From Caulobacter sp. SL161 (GTDB lineage Bacteria > Pseudomonadota > Alphaproteobacteria > Caulobacterales > Caulobacteraceae): DNA of 64,000 nucleotides. The notes beneath the pieces were generated by a model. The model was not told where the DNA came from. It did no database searches and worked only from the letters and a program-made list of their open reading frames with translations. Each line of letters starts with the position of its first letter. The stretch's first letter is position 1. Position numbers and translations under genes: made by a program. Location of the stretch: assembly GCF_026672375.1 (NCBI RefSeq), contig NZ_JAPPRA010000001.1, forward strand, positions 558,001-622,000, written 5' to 3'. This document shows, in pieces, positions 28,894 to 39,928 of this stretch.

Positions 28894-31596
28894 TTAGGCG
28901 ACGGCGCAGCGGGGGTCCGGCTCGATCCTGGACAGTCGCAGGATTTCGGCCACCAAGGCGCCGGGTGAGATCGGCTTGGCGGCGACCCCGTCCATGCCTG
29001 CGGCGCGATAGGCGGCCCGCTGATGGGCCATGACATTGGCGGTAAGGGCGATGATCGGCGCCCGGCTCGCCGGGCCGGGAAGGGCGCGAATCCGTCGCGC
29101 GGCTTCAAGCCCGTCCATGCCGGGCATCTGCACATCCATCAGGATCAGGTCAAAGCGGCCATGCTCCGCGACTTCGACGCCCGCAGCGCCGTCGTCGGCC
29201 ACACGGACTTCCGCGCCCAGCTGCTCAAGGATGCGACGCGCCACCAGCTGGTTGGTGGGATTGTCCTCCACGACAAGAACTTTCAGGCCGGTCAGCAGCT
29301 CCGAGGTCTCGCTGGCCTGGGCGCTCGGCGGGGCGACGGGCGGCGCGGCGATGGTCAGTGAGAATGTCGAGCCTTCGCCGGGGACCGAGCGGAAGGACAC
29401 CTCACCCCCAAGCATGCGCGCCAGCTTGCGCGTGATCGCCAGCCCCAGACCCGAGCCGCCGAAGCGGCGCGTCGTTCCCGCATCGGCTTGTTGGAAACGT
29501 TCGAAAAGCCGCTTCTGGGCCTCCAGCGGCACCCCGACCCCGGTGTCGATGATGTCGAACACCAGATGCGGCCCAGCGTCGGTGATGCGGCGCTGCGCGC
29601 GGACGGTCACCGAACCCTTCAAGGTGAACTTCACGGCGTTGCCGATCAGATTGAACAACGCCTGGCGTACGCGCGTGGGATCGGTCTCGATCCAGCCGAG
29701 GTCGTCCGGGAGATCCAGTTCCAGGCGCAGGCCCTTGTGCGCCGCCTGCGCGGCCAGCAGCCGGGCGACACCCCGCACGAGGTCACGCGGGTCGACGGGC
29801 TCATGGTTCAGGTCCAGGCGCCCCGCCTCGATGCGGGAGATATCGATGACGTCGTCCAGCAGGGTCGACAACATCTGGCCGGCGGCGAGCGCCTCGTTCA
29901 GCAGGCTCGCGCTGTCTCCCGGCGGCAACTCGCGCTTCAGGACATGCATGACGCCCAGCACCCCGTTCATGGGGGTGCGGATTTCGTGACTCATATTGGC
30001 CAGGAACTGGGCCTTGGCCTCGCTGGCGGCCTGGGCCGCGCGCTCGGCTTCGATCAAGGCCAGCTCGGCCTTCTTCTTCTCGTCGATGTCGAGGATCAGG
30101 CCCACGGCCTTGAGCGCCTTGCCCTGGCCGTCGCGGCGGACCTCGTGAAAGATCCGCGCCCACCGCGCCTCGCCACCGGGCGAGAGCAGTCGCACCTCAT
30201 GCTCTTGGGGCGTGCGGCGACCCTCACGTCGCCAGGTGGCCGCAGTTTCGTAGAGCTGGGTCAGGTCCTCCGGATGCACCATCGGCCAGATCCCCTCACG
30301 GACGTCCTGGTACTCGATCCGACGCCCCATCATCCGATGGAACTCCGGCGACCCCCAGAAGGCCTGCTTCTCGTGGTCGATCTCGTAGACGCCCGCCCGC
30401 GCCGCGCCCAGGGCGACCTTCAGCCGCCGCGCGTTGTTCCGCGCCTCGCGCCGCGCCTCGGTCAGGGCGGTGATCTCGTCCATATAGGTGATGACACCGA
30501 CAATCTCGCCGGCGACGTCGCGCCAGGGCCGCGCCTCCCAGCGAAACGCGTGCTCGATCCCCTCCGCGTCATAGAGGCGATCCTCGCGACGCGTCACCAC
30601 CTCGCCCGAAAGCGCGCGAGCGACGCGGTTCACGAAGCGGCGGCGCGTCCCGTTGGTCAGTTCGGTCAGGGTCTTGCCGATGACCTGGGCTTCGGTTGAG
30701 CGGAAGATCTCCAGGAAGCGCGGACTGACCATGCGTAGCCGCATGTCGACGTCATAGACCGCCACCGCGAACGGCGCGTCCTCGATCAGGCGGCGCGCGC
30801 GGCGCTCGCTCCAGATCGCCTTGTCACGGCTGCGGGCCACGTCGGTGATGTTCTGCGACACGCCCTTCAGCGCGAACCCGGACCCGGGTCTGGCCTCAGT
30901 GCGGTAGGTCGCGCGCAGCGTGAACCAGCGGCCGTCGTTGGCGCGCAGCCGGTATTCCAGCGCCCCCCCTTCGCCGGTTCGCGCCGCGTGAACGAAGGCC
31001 GCCTGGACCTCGGCGCGTTGGTTTTCGGGCAGGCGCGCGAGGAACAGTTCCGGTGTGGCGACGTCCTCGGGCGAAACACCCATGAGAGCGAGGGCGTCGG
31101 GGGCCCAGTCGATGCGTTGCGTCTCAGGCTCGTAGCTCCAGACGCCGATACCAGCCTCCTCGGCCAGCAGGGCCTGGGTGCGTCGCGCCGCCTCCAGCTC
31201 GAGGCGCGCCTCCACCTCTGCGGAGATGTCGTGCATCACGCCGACCATCTCGCCGTACGGACCCAGGCGCGAGCGGCCCTGCAGCCAGATCCAGCGGTCG
31301 TCCTTGCAGCGGATCTTGAGTTCATTGATCGCCGAGCCCGTCTGGCGCAGTCGTCGACCCGTTTCGACCAGCGCGGCCTGGCTGTCGGGGTGGACGAACT
31401 TGATCGTCGGCTGGCCAACCAGTTCGTCCCTGGCCCAGCCGGTCAGGTGCGTCCAGGCGTCGTTGACGCTGATGAACCGGCCCTCGGCGGAAATGACCGT
31501 GAACAGGTCGCTGGCGTTGTCGAAGAACCAGCGCGCAGCCTCACCCTCGCCGAACGACGAGGTGGGCGCGGGCACGGGGGTCGACGCCTGGGACAT
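28894..31596 (-). CDS. Cytosolic hybrid histidine kinase with four PAS domains and a receiver
   Basis: The product is about 900 residues from the ATG at 31596 (an upstream start at 31632 is possible). Order: four PAS domains in roughly the first 500 residues (for example FDNASDLFTVISAEGRFISV and EIDHEKQAFWGSPEFHRMMG), HisKA with the phospho-accepting histidine in NMSHEIRTPMNG near residue 537, the ATPase domain (NLIGNAVKFT, DTGVGVPLEAQ, GGSGLGLAITRK), and a C-terminal receiver with phospho-acceptor aspartate in LILMDVQMPGMDG near 821. No membrane helix is seen, so it senses a cytosolic signal. It lacks a neighbouring phosphotransferase or regulator gene. Confidence 0.92.
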   Translation of the reverse strand: MSQASTPVPAPTSSFGEGEAARWFFDNASDLFTVISAEGRFISVNDAWTHLTGWARDELVGQPTIKFVHPDSQAALVETGRRLRQTGSAINELKIRCKDDRWIWLQGRSRLGPYGEMVGVMHDISAEVEARLELEAARRTQALLAEEAGIGVWSYEPETQRIDWAPDALALMGVSPEDVATPELFLARLPENQRAEVQAAFVHAARTGEGGALEYRLRANDGRWFTLRATYRTEARPGSGFALKGVSQNITDVARSRDKAIWSERRARRLIEDAPFAVAVYDVDMRLRMVSPRFLEIFRSTEAQVIGKTLTELTNGTRRRFVNRVARALSGEVVTRREDRLYDAEGIEHAFRWEARPWRDVAGEIVGVITYMDEITALTEARREARNNARRLKVALGAARAGVYEIDHEKQAFWGSPEFHRMMGRRIEYQDVREGIWPMVHPEDLTQLYETAATWRREGRRTPQEHEVRLLSPGGEARWARIFHEVRRDGQGKALKAVGLILDIDEKKKAELALIEAERAAQAASEAKAQFLANMSHEIRTPMNGVLGVMHVLKRELPPGDSASLLNEALAAGQMLSTLLDDVIDISRIEAGRLDLNHEPVDPRDLVRGVARLLAAQAAHKGLRLELDLPDDLGWIETDPTRVRQALFNLIGNAVKFTLKGSVTVRAQRRITDAGPHLVFDIIDTGVGVPLEAQKRLFERFQQADAGTTRRFGGSGLGLAITRKLARMLGGEVSFRSVPGEGSTFSLTIAAPPVAPPSAQASETSELLTGLKVLVVEDNPTNQLVARRILEQLGAEVRVADDGAAGVEVAEHGRFDLILMDVQMPGMDGLEAARRIRALPGPASRAPIIALTANVMAHQRAAYRAAGMDGVAAKPISPGALVAEILRLSRIEPDPRCAVA

Positions 31597-31693
31597 CCGA
31601 TCTCCAAAAGTTGGGCGGATGTTGGGGCGCAACCGTAAACTTATGGTTCGCGCGACGTAGCAATGTTCGGCGAACGCGATAGGCCGTCTTGGC

Positions 31694-32377
31694 CTAGACC
31701 TCGGCCCATTGCCGCAGGAGGTTGTGATAGACCCCGGTGAGCGACAAGATCGCTTCGTCGTCCCGCTCCACCTTGCGCGACAGCTGCTGAATGGCGACGT
31801 CCATGTCCAGCAGCAGGGAGCGCTGCGCGTCGTCGCGGATCAGGCTCTGGATCCAGAAGAAGCTGGCCGTGCGCCGGCCACGCGTGATGGTCGTAACGTG
31901 ATGCAGGCTGGTGCTGGGGTAGAGAATGGCGTCTCCCGCCGCCAGCTTGACGACGTGATCGCCATAGAGGTCGTTCACCACCAGCTCACCGCCGTCATAG
32001 TCTTCGGGTTCGGCCAGGAAGAGCGTGCAGGACAGGTCAGTGCGCAGGCGCTGGCCCGTGACCGCATCGCGTCGGATGGCGTTGTCGACATGGTCGCGGA
32101 ACCCCATGCCTTCGCCATAGCGGTTGAACATCGGCGACAGGATGGTGCGCGGCAGGGCGGCCGAGACGAACAGCGGGTTGGCCTCCAGCGCCTGAACAAT
32201 GATGGCCCCGACGTTTCGGGCTTCGGCGCTGTCCTGGGGAAGTTGCTCGTTGTTCTTGGCCATGGCGGCCTGGAATCCGGATGTGACATTGCCGTCGACC
32301 CAGGGGCCCGCGTCGAGGATCGCCCGGCACTCGGCGACCTGGGCCTTGGTCAGCACCTCGGGAATCTGCAGCATCAT
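31694..32377 (-). CDS. piuC: PKHD-type Fe(II)/2-oxoglutarate hydroxylase (PiuC/YbiX family)
   Basis: The product is about 227 residues. It has QIPEVLTKAQVAECRAIL at the start, MGFRDHVDNAIR carrying the HxD iron ligands, DLSCTLFLAEPEDYDGGEL, and YPSTSLHHVTTITRGRR with the distal histidine and 2-oxoglutarate arginine. These genes regularly sit beside TonB-dependent siderophore receptors, as here, and are thought to work in iron uptake; the hydroxylated target is not known. I chose the ATG at 32377, with AGGA upstream. It is downstream of the receptor, but the receptor's terminator intervenes. Confidence 0.9.
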   Translation of the reverse strand: MMLQIPEVLTKAQVAECRAILDAGPWVDGNVTSGFQAAMAKNNEQLPQDSAEARNVGAIIVQALEANPLFVSAALPRTILSPMFNRYGEGMGFRDHVDNAIRRDAVTGQRLRTDLSCTLFLAEPEDYDGGELVVNDLYGDHVVKLAAGDAILYPSTSLHHVTTITRGRRTASFFWIQSLIRDDAQRSLLLDMDVAIQQLSRKVERDDEAILSLTGVYHNLLRQWAEV

Positions 32378-32463
32378 CGGCAATGTCCTATTTGCGAGCC
32401 ATTCCTATCTGGATGGTCCGCGTCTTCCTTTGATCCGGATCAGATCATCGTCTGGCCAAAAGG

Positions 32464-32498
32464 AAAAACGCCCCGACCGACACAAGCCGGACGGGGCG
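32464..32498 (-). terminator. Terminator after the siderophore receptor
   Basis: On the minus strand CGCCCCG pairs with CGGGGCG (plus-strand arms 32469-32475 and 32492-32498), extended by CGG/CCG past a mismatch, followed by TTTTT (plus-strand A-run 32464-32468). Confidence 0.8.
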
Positions 32499-32527
32499 CT
32501 TGGTGTGAAGCACCGTAAGGGGGAGGA

Positions 32528-34849
32528 TCAGTACTTCACATTGAGGGTCAGGATCGCTTGGCGACCCGGCGCCGGATCGGCGTGGTGCACGCCGTTGGTG
32601 CGGGCGATATAGCGCTCGTCCGTCAGGTTCTGGATGTTGAGCTGAAGATCAACGCCCGTGCTGACCGCCCACGAGGCGAAGGCGTCATAGCGCCAGTACG
32701 CCGGGGCGTAGATGCGGTTGGTCCCGCCGCCGGCCCCGCCCTGGTTGCCGCCGAAGCTCTTCGACACATGGTAGGCGCCGCCGCCTAGCGCGATCTTGCG
32801 GGTCACTTTGTAGGTCGTGAAGCTGGAGATGCTGTGCTTGGGCGTGTTGGCCAGCGGGTCGCCCTGGTTGACGCTGGTATAGGCGCCGCGGACCAGTTCG
32901 CTGTCCATGTAGGTGTAGCCGCCGAACACCTGCCACTTCGGGGTGATGTTGCCCGAGACGCCGAGTTCGAAACCCTTGACCTCGACTTCGCCGACCTGGG
33001 CGTAGGTGCTGGCGTCGATCTGGATCTGGGCGTTCTTGCGGTTGGTCTTGAACAGCGCCGCCGACAGGGCCAGCGTGTCGTGGAAGACATTGGCCTTGGC
33101 GCCGGCCTCGAAGCTCTCGCTGTCTTCCGGTTCCAGCTGCACGGTGGCGAGGTTTCCCGTGCCGGTCGCGGTGTTGCTGTTCTGGTCACCGGCCGCGATG
33201 CCGGGCGGCGTCGAGGCGGTGCTGTACGACATATAGAGGCTGGACCCGGGGGTCGGCTTGTAGACGAGGCCGACCTGATAGTTGGTGAACTCCCAGGATC
33301 CGCTGCGCGGGGTGTAGGTCACCGAGGTGAAGACCCCGTTGGCTTGCGTGGTCGCGACGTCGACGCCCTTGCTCTCGTAGCGATCGTGACGCAGGCCCAG
33401 GTTCAGCAGCACCTTCTCGCCGAACTTCACGGTGTCGAAGCCATAGAGCGCGGTGGTCTTGGCGACGTTGCGGGCGGCCGGAGCCCGGTTGATGACGCCG
33501 GTCCAGGCGTCCTTGTCGTTGGGCGCGTAGACCAGGGTGCAGTCGCCGGCTCCGAGGCTCGCCAGGGTGGTCGCGGCGATGGTGAAGCCGGTCGGGCAGG
33601 CCGCGCCCGAGGTGGTGAAGGTCGAGTAGGTGGCGTTGCGGTTTTCCTCGCGGCTCAGCTCCAGGCCGACGTCGAAGCTGTGCTCGAGGCCCAGGAACGT
33701 CTTCTTGCCGCGCAGATCGGTGACGGCGGCCACGGTCTCGGTGGGATTCCAGCGGGTCTTGGTCCCGCGCTTCATCCACCACTGACCCTGGACGAACTGC
33801 GCTGCGCCGCCGTCGCCGGGGTTGGTGACGATGTAGTCGTTCAGCGACTTGGAATAGCGCACGACCTGCCGCAAGTTCAGCGTCTCGTCGATGCGGTGAT
33901 CGATGGCGAAGGTGGCGATGTCCGACTTGGTCTTCTGGTAGTCGCGCGAGGCGACGCCGTAAAAGCTGCGCGGATCCACGGCGAGCACGCCCGAAGCGGT
34001 CCGCGCCTGGGTCGTCTTGGTCACCAGCGGAATGCCGTAGTCGGGTGTCTGATTGCCTTCCAGGTGGTAGTAGCTGGCGGTGAGCTGGGTGTCGCTGTTC
34101 AGACCGATCGCCAGCGAGGGGGCCACGCCCCAGCGGTCGAAGTCCACCGACTTGCGGCCCGGCGTATCGCCCTGGGTGGCCAGCACATTCAGGCGCACGG
34201 CGACGCTGTCGTTCAGGGCGTGGTTCAGGTCGGCTGTGGCGCGGACATAGGCGTCGGTGCCAACGCCGACCGAGCCGCGGGCGAAGCTGTCGGCCTTCGG
34301 GGTTTTGGAAGACAGATTAATGCTCCCGCCGCCCGAACCGCGACCGCCATAGGCGCTGTCGGGGCCCTTTACGACCTCGACCTGCTCGAGATTGAAGATC
34401 TCGCGGACCTGGCCGCCGGAGTCGCGCACGCCGTCCACGAAGACGTTGTTGGCCGAGGCCTGCCCACGGATGAAGGGCCGGTCGGCCAGTGGCTGGCCAC
34501 CTTCACCCGCGCCGAACGTGATGCCCGGCGAGGTGCGCAGGATGTCGGCCAGCGAGGTGGCGGCGGTCTGCTCGATGATCTTGGCCGGGATCACGGTCAC
34601 GGACTTTGGCGTATCGACCAGCGGCGCGGTGAACTTGCTCGACGAGGGGTCGGCGACTCGCTTGGCGTCGATGGTCACGGACGAGACCGACCGGTCGTCG
34701 GCGCCGGCCGTGGTGATGGCGGCGTCGGCGCTGTCGGGGCCGGCGACAGCGGCCTGGGCGAGGCCAAGCCCGGCGACGCCGGCGACGGCGGCGATACTCA
34801 AGGCGCGACGAGGCCGGCTCACAACGCCGGTGAAGTTCGGGTTACGCAT
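32528..34849 (-). CDS. TonB-dependent siderophore receptor (Fiu/PiuA-like)
   Basis: The product is a 773-residue outer-membrane receptor. A signal peptide ends near AVAGPDSA; the N-terminal plug has VDTPKSVTVIPAKII, the ADILRTSPGITFG segment and VEVVKGPDSAYGGRGSGGG, all typical of the catecholate-type siderophore receptors. The C-terminal beta-barrel ends in the aromatic residue ILTLNVKY required for outer-membrane insertion. The gene is preceded by a Fur-box-like site at 34931-34950, and is followed by a PKHD hydroxylase, the usual pairing. The exact siderophore is unknown. Confidence 0.94.
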   Translation of the reverse strand: MRNPNFTGVVSRPRRALSIAAVAGVAGLGLAQAAVAGPDSADAAITTAGADDRSVSSVTIDAKRVADPSSSKFTAPLVDTPKSVTVIPAKIIEQTAATSLADILRTSPGITFGAGEGGQPLADRPFIRGQASANNVFVDGVRDSGGQVREIFNLEQVEVVKGPDSAYGGRGSGGGSINLSSKTPKADSFARGSVGVGTDAYVRATADLNHALNDSVAVRLNVLATQGDTPGRKSVDFDRWGVAPSLAIGLNSDTQLTASYYHLEGNQTPDYGIPLVTKTTQARTASGVLAVDPRSFYGVASRDYQKTKSDIATFAIDHRIDETLNLRQVVRYSKSLNDYIVTNPGDGGAAQFVQGQWWMKRGTKTRWNPTETVAAVTDLRGKKTFLGLEHSFDVGLELSREENRNATYSTFTTSGAACPTGFTIAATTLASLGAGDCTLVYAPNDKDAWTGVINRAPAARNVAKTTALYGFDTVKFGEKVLLNLGLRHDRYESKGVDVATTQANGVFTSVTYTPRSGSWEFTNYQVGLVYKPTPGSSLYMSYSTASTPPGIAAGDQNSNTATGTGNLATVQLEPEDSESFEAGAKANVFHDTLALSAALFKTNRKNAQIQIDASTYAQVGEVEVKGFELGVSGNITPKWQVFGGYTYMDSELVRGAYTSVNQGDPLANTPKHSISSFTTYKVTRKIALGGGAYHVSKSFGGNQGGAGGGTNRIYAPAYWRYDAFASWAVSTGVDLQLNIQNLTDERYIARTNGVHHADPAPGRQAILTLNVKY

Positions 34850-34930
34850 GATGGTCCTATCCCCAGGGGACGCCGCAAGTCGCGCCCCTCCTGAAATTGC
34901 GAGGCGTTCTTATCTGTGTTGCGCCGCTGT

Positions 34931-34950
34931 CGCAATGATAATTATTCGCA
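34931..34950. promoter_or_regulatory. Fur-box-like operator
   Basis: AATGATAATTATT here matches the core of the GATAATGATAATCATTATC consensus with one change; over the 19-base window 13 positions agree. It lies about 85 bases upstream of the receptor ATG, within the 256-base gap to the LysE-type gene, which otherwise holds no gene. Iron-dependent repression by the Fur encoded at 59023-59430 is the natural reading. Confidence 0.65.
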
Positions 34951-35105
34951 ATAACAATGATCGCGCTTCTCGGTGAACCGCACGCTTGATAGGCTAGCCG
35001 CGTTCGCGCGACTGGCGTTCGGAGGGAAATGACCCTCGGGAAGCGTGGACTTTCAGAGCCGTTCGCCTGGGCGCCTAACTCCAATCTGCTGAAGGAGTCG
35101 CGCCT

Positions 35106-35738
35106 GTGCCCGAGGCCAAGACCTGGATCGCCTTCACCCTTGTCTGTCTGGGCATGGCCCTGACGCCTGGGCCGAACATGCTGTATCTGGTCAGTCGCTC
35201 GATCTGTCAGGGGCGGTGGGCCGGGATCGTGTCGCTGATCGGCACGGGGGCGGGTTTCGTCGTCTACTTGCTGTGCGCGGCGCTGGGCATCACCGCGCTC
35301 CTGATGGCCGCGCCGATCGCCTACGATCTGCTCCGTTTCGGCGGCGCGTTGTATCTCGCCTGGCTGGCGTGGCAGGCGATCAGGCCCGGCGGCGACTCGC
35401 CGTTCCAGGTGCGCGACCTGCCCAAGGACAGCCCCGCCAAGCTGATCACGATGGGCTTCGTGACCAACATGCTGAACCCTAAGGCGGCGATGTTGTACCT
35501 GTCGCTGCTGCCGCAGTTCATCAAGCCCGAGCATGGGGGCGTCTTCACCCAGTCCCTGGCGCTGGGCCTGACCCAGATCTGCGTCAGCCTGACCGTGAAC
35601 GGCGTCATCTGCCTGGCGGCTGGAACCATCGCCGGCTTCCTGGCCGCCCGCCCCGGCTTCGCGCTCGTCCAGCGCTGGCTGATGGCCACGGTGCTGGGCG
35701 GACTGGCGGTGCGGATGGCCACCGAGGCGCGGCGCTGA
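35106..35738 (+). CDS. LysE/RhtB-family amino-acid or metabolite exporter
   Basis: The product is a 210-residue inner-membrane protein with six predicted helices. The family signature is near the start (ALTPGPNMLYLVSRSI), followed by GAGFVVYLL and the conserved NMLNPKAAMLYLSLLPQF motif in the middle. It starts at a GTG with GGAG upstream. The family exports amino acids, homoserine lactones or other small solutes, and the substrate cannot be read from sequence. Confidence 0.92.
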   Translation: MPEAKTWIAFTLVCLGMALTPGPNMLYLVSRSICQGRWAGIVSLIGTGAGFVVYLLCAALGITALLMAAPIAYDLLRFGGALYLAWLAWQAIRPGGDSPFQVRDLPKDSPAKLITMGFVTNMLNPKAAMLYLSLLPQFIKPEHGGVFTQSLALGLTQICVSLTVNGVICLAAGTIAGFLAARPGFALVQRWLMATVLGGLAVRMATEARR

Positions 35739-35796
35739 TCGCGGCTTGACGCTTCGGCAGGGTGCGGGCCTATCGAGGCGTTCGCTGGAGTCGCCG

Positions 35797-36519
35797 ATGA
35801 AGACCGCCCCCGCCGCCATCCTGGCCGCCGCCCTGACCCTTACGGCCGCCGCAGCGCAGGCCTCCAGCTTCCAGGCGTGCGCCGTGCCCAACGACGTCAC
35901 GCCCGCGCCGACCGAGATCCCGCCGCCCGACGAGATCCATCCTAACGTGCCGATCGCGGCCTATCTGCTGGCCCTCTACTGGTCGCCGGAGGCCTGCCGC
36001 GCCGGTATCCCGGAGTCCGACAAGGCGATCCAGTGCCAGGCCAATCGCTTCGGCTTCACGGTGCATGGCCTATGGCCCAACGGGCCCGATCGGGTGCATC
36101 CGCGCTATTGCCGCTCAAGCCCGCCGATGCGGGTGAAGACGGTGAAGGCCAATCTCTGCATGACGCCCTCGCCCTGGCTTCTGCAGCACGAGTGGCAGGC
36201 GCACGGGACCTGCAACTGGAAAACCCCCGAGGCCTATTTCAAGAAGACCCGCCAGATCCGCGAGCGGCTGAACGTGCCGGACCTCGATCCAGGTCCCGAC
36301 GGGACCATGACCGCCGGCGAGATCCGCAAGGCCTTCATCGCCCGCAATCCAGGCGTGCCCGCCCAGGGCCTGAACGTACGGATCAAGCAGGGCCGCCTGA
36401 CCGAGGTCTGGGTGTGCATGGACCTGAAGTTCAAGTGGGCGGCCTGCCGGGGCGGCAATGGACCGGCGGATGCTGTGGTGGCGGCGGTGACGCCTCGAGC
36501 CTCACCAGGCCAGCAATGA
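35797..36519 (+). CDS. Secreted ribonuclease T2
   Basis: The product of 240 residues from ATG 35797 starts with a signal peptide (AILAAALTLTAAAAQA). The two T2 active-site blocks are clear: CAS I FTVHGLWPNG and CAS II HEWQAHGTC, each with a catalytic histidine, with several cysteines for disulfides. The enzyme would cleave RNA in the periplasm or medium. Its last 18 bases overlap the stop end of vapC on the other strand. Bacterial T2 RNases are scattered in distribution. Confidence 0.93.
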   Translation: MKTAPAAILAAALTLTAAAAQASSFQACAVPNDVTPAPTEIPPPDEIHPNVPIAAYLLALYWSPEACRAGIPESDKAIQCQANRFGFTVHGLWPNGPDRVHPRYCRSSPPMRVKTVKANLCMTPSPWLLQHEWQAHGTCNWKTPEAYFKKTRQIRERLNVPDLDPGPDGTMTAGEIRKAFIARNPGVPAQGLNVRIKQGRLTEVWVCMDLKFKWAACRGGNGPADAVVAAVTPRASPGQQ

Positions 36520-36888
36520 TAAATCGGGAATATCTCTGAAGTCGTCGGCGTTGAACGTCACAAGCGTCGCCCGATGGGCCAGCGCCTGGGCGGCGATCAT
36601 GCGATCGACGACCTTGCACCGAGAATAGCCCGCCGCCTCGACAATCCGGCGATACGCGTCGGCTGGCGCCTCGTCGAAGTCGAGAACGGGCAACACCTTC
36701 AGCATAGCATCCAGACGGCTGCGCCGAAGACCTGCCTGGGTCGCCTCGCGATAGACGCCGCCCTCCAGTTCCACCCGACTGATGATCGACAGCAGGATCG
36801 CGCCCTCCAAAGCCGTGATCCGCGTGGCGACGTCAGGGTCGCCATCGCGCAAATGGATCGCGACATTGGTGTCGAGGACGTAGGCCAC
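36502..36888 (-). CDS. vapC: VapC-type PIN-domain toxin ribonuclease
   Basis: The product is a 128-residue PIN domain with the metal-binding acidic residues in AYVLDTNVAIHL, the SRVELEGGVY glutamate, the DRMIAAQALAH aspartate and the TFNADDF aspartates. Such toxins cut tRNA or rRNA when freed from the antitoxin. It starts at a GTG directly against the vapB stop, as in vapBC operons. Its 3' end overlaps the RNase T2 gene by 18 bases. Confidence 0.9.
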   Translation of the reverse strand: MAYVLDTNVAIHLRDGDPDVATRITALEGAILLSIISRVELEGGVYREATQAGLRRSRLDAMLKVLPVLDFDEAPADAYRRIVEAAGYSRCKVVDRMIAAQALAHRATLVTFNADDFRDIPDLSLLAW

Positions 36889-37131
36889 TCAGAGGCCGGG
36901 ACGTTCGGGAAACAGATCCTCGTCCCGAATCTCGACGCTGTCAGGACGCGGCATTTGGTTCAGCGTCGCGACAAGGTCGGCGATCGAGCCCTTCGACGGA
37001 TAGATGGTCAGAACGTCGCCGGATCGGATCAGGGTCAGCTCGACATCGGCGCCGAACGCCAGATCGCGCGGCAGACGTACGGCTTCGCTGTTGCCGCTTC
37101 TGAACGTTTTGCCGGTCGCTCGGGCTATCAC
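36889..37131 (-). CDS. vapB: VapB-type antitoxin (AbrB/MazE fold)
   Basis: The product is 80 residues. It has the swapped-hairpin AbrB-type DNA-binding domain at the N-terminus (TFRSGNSEAVRLPRDLAFG) and a C-terminal tail with acidic residues (DSVEIRDEDLFPERPGL), which in the family wraps the toxin. It starts at a GTG at 37131 and adjoins vapC with no gap. It probably represses its own operon through the palindrome just upstream. Confidence 0.88.
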   Translation of the reverse strand: MIARATGKTFRSGNSEAVRLPRDLAFGADVELTLIRSGDVLTIYPSKGSIADLVATLNQMPRPDSVEIRDEDLFPERPGL

Positions 37132-37148
37132 AAGACTCCGTCAATATG

Positions 37149-37158
37149 CGTATATACG
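37149..37158. promoter_or_regulatory. Candidate VapB operator
   Basis: CGTATATACG is a perfect 10-base palindrome 18 bases upstream of the vapB start, in an AT-richer patch. Autoregulatory operators of vapBC operons are of this kind. Visual evidence only. Confidence 0.45.
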
Positions 37159-37192
37159 TTCTGGCTGGCCTGACGCCAAGGCCCCCAAACGC

Positions 37193-37222
37193 AAAACGGG
37201 CGGCCCCCTTCGGAGCCGCCCG
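37193..37222 (-). terminator. pnp terminator
   Basis: On the minus strand CGGGCGGC (plus 37215-37222) pairs with GCCGCCCG (plus 37197-37204) around a ten-base loop, then TTTT. It closes the rpsO-pnp unit and separates it from vapBC. Confidence 0.8.
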
Positions 37223-37257
37223 CCTGATAGCGTCCGGAATGGGAAGCTGAAAAAGCC

Positions 37258-39396
<2,139 letters not shown>

Positions 39397-39602
39397 TTTT
39401 CTTCTTTCGGTTCCCGCGGGCGGATTCCCGTCGGGGCGGACAGGGGCGGACGGCTAACGGAAGCCGGCCCGATGATCCTCATCCAGTGTGACAGGCGGGT
39501 TTGAGGACGTGAACCCTCGGACAGTCGGATGACCCGGTTGAACGAGCTATCCGCAGGAGGCCTGACGTCCGGCCTATCTCGGCCGCCGGGCCCCAAATAC
39601 GC

Positions 39603-39636
39603 GATCCGCCGCCCTGCCTGAGCGGGGCGGCGGATC
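39603..39636 (-). terminator. Strong hairpin between rpsO and pnp
   Basis: GATCCGCCGCCC (39603-39614) pairs over 12 bases with GGGCGGCGGATC (39625-39636). No U-run follows on the minus strand, so it is more likely an RNase III processing or partial-termination site, as known in the E. coli rpsO-pnp interval. Confidence 0.65.
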
Positions 39637-39644
39637 TTGATGCC

Positions 39645-39914
39645 TTAGCGACGCAGGCCCAGCTTTTCGATCAGGGACTGGTAGCGAGCGGCGTCGGACT
39701 TCTTCAGGTGGTCGAGAAGCCGGCGACGCTGGGAAACCAGCTTCAGCAGGCCACGACGGCTGTGGTTGTCCTTCTTGTGCGTCTTGAAGTGCTCGGTCAG
39801 GTTGGCGATACGCTCGGAGAGGATCGCGACCTGGACTTCGGCGCTGCCGGTGTCACCCGTGCTACGGGCGTGTTCGGCGATAAGAGCGGCCTTGCGCTCG
39901 AGAGTGATCGACAT
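39645..39914 (-). CDS. rpsO: 30S ribosomal protein S15
   Basis: S15 binds the three-way junction of 16S rRNA. From the ATG at 39914 it has 89 residues, the family's exact length. [17 protein letters not shown] and [19 protein letters not shown] are the conserved rRNA-binding motifs, and it ends near [12 protein letters not shown]. Longer in-frame starts into truB would add unlike residues. It lies between truB and pnp. Confidence 0.97.
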
Positions 39915-39928
39915 CGGGTTGTCTCCGC

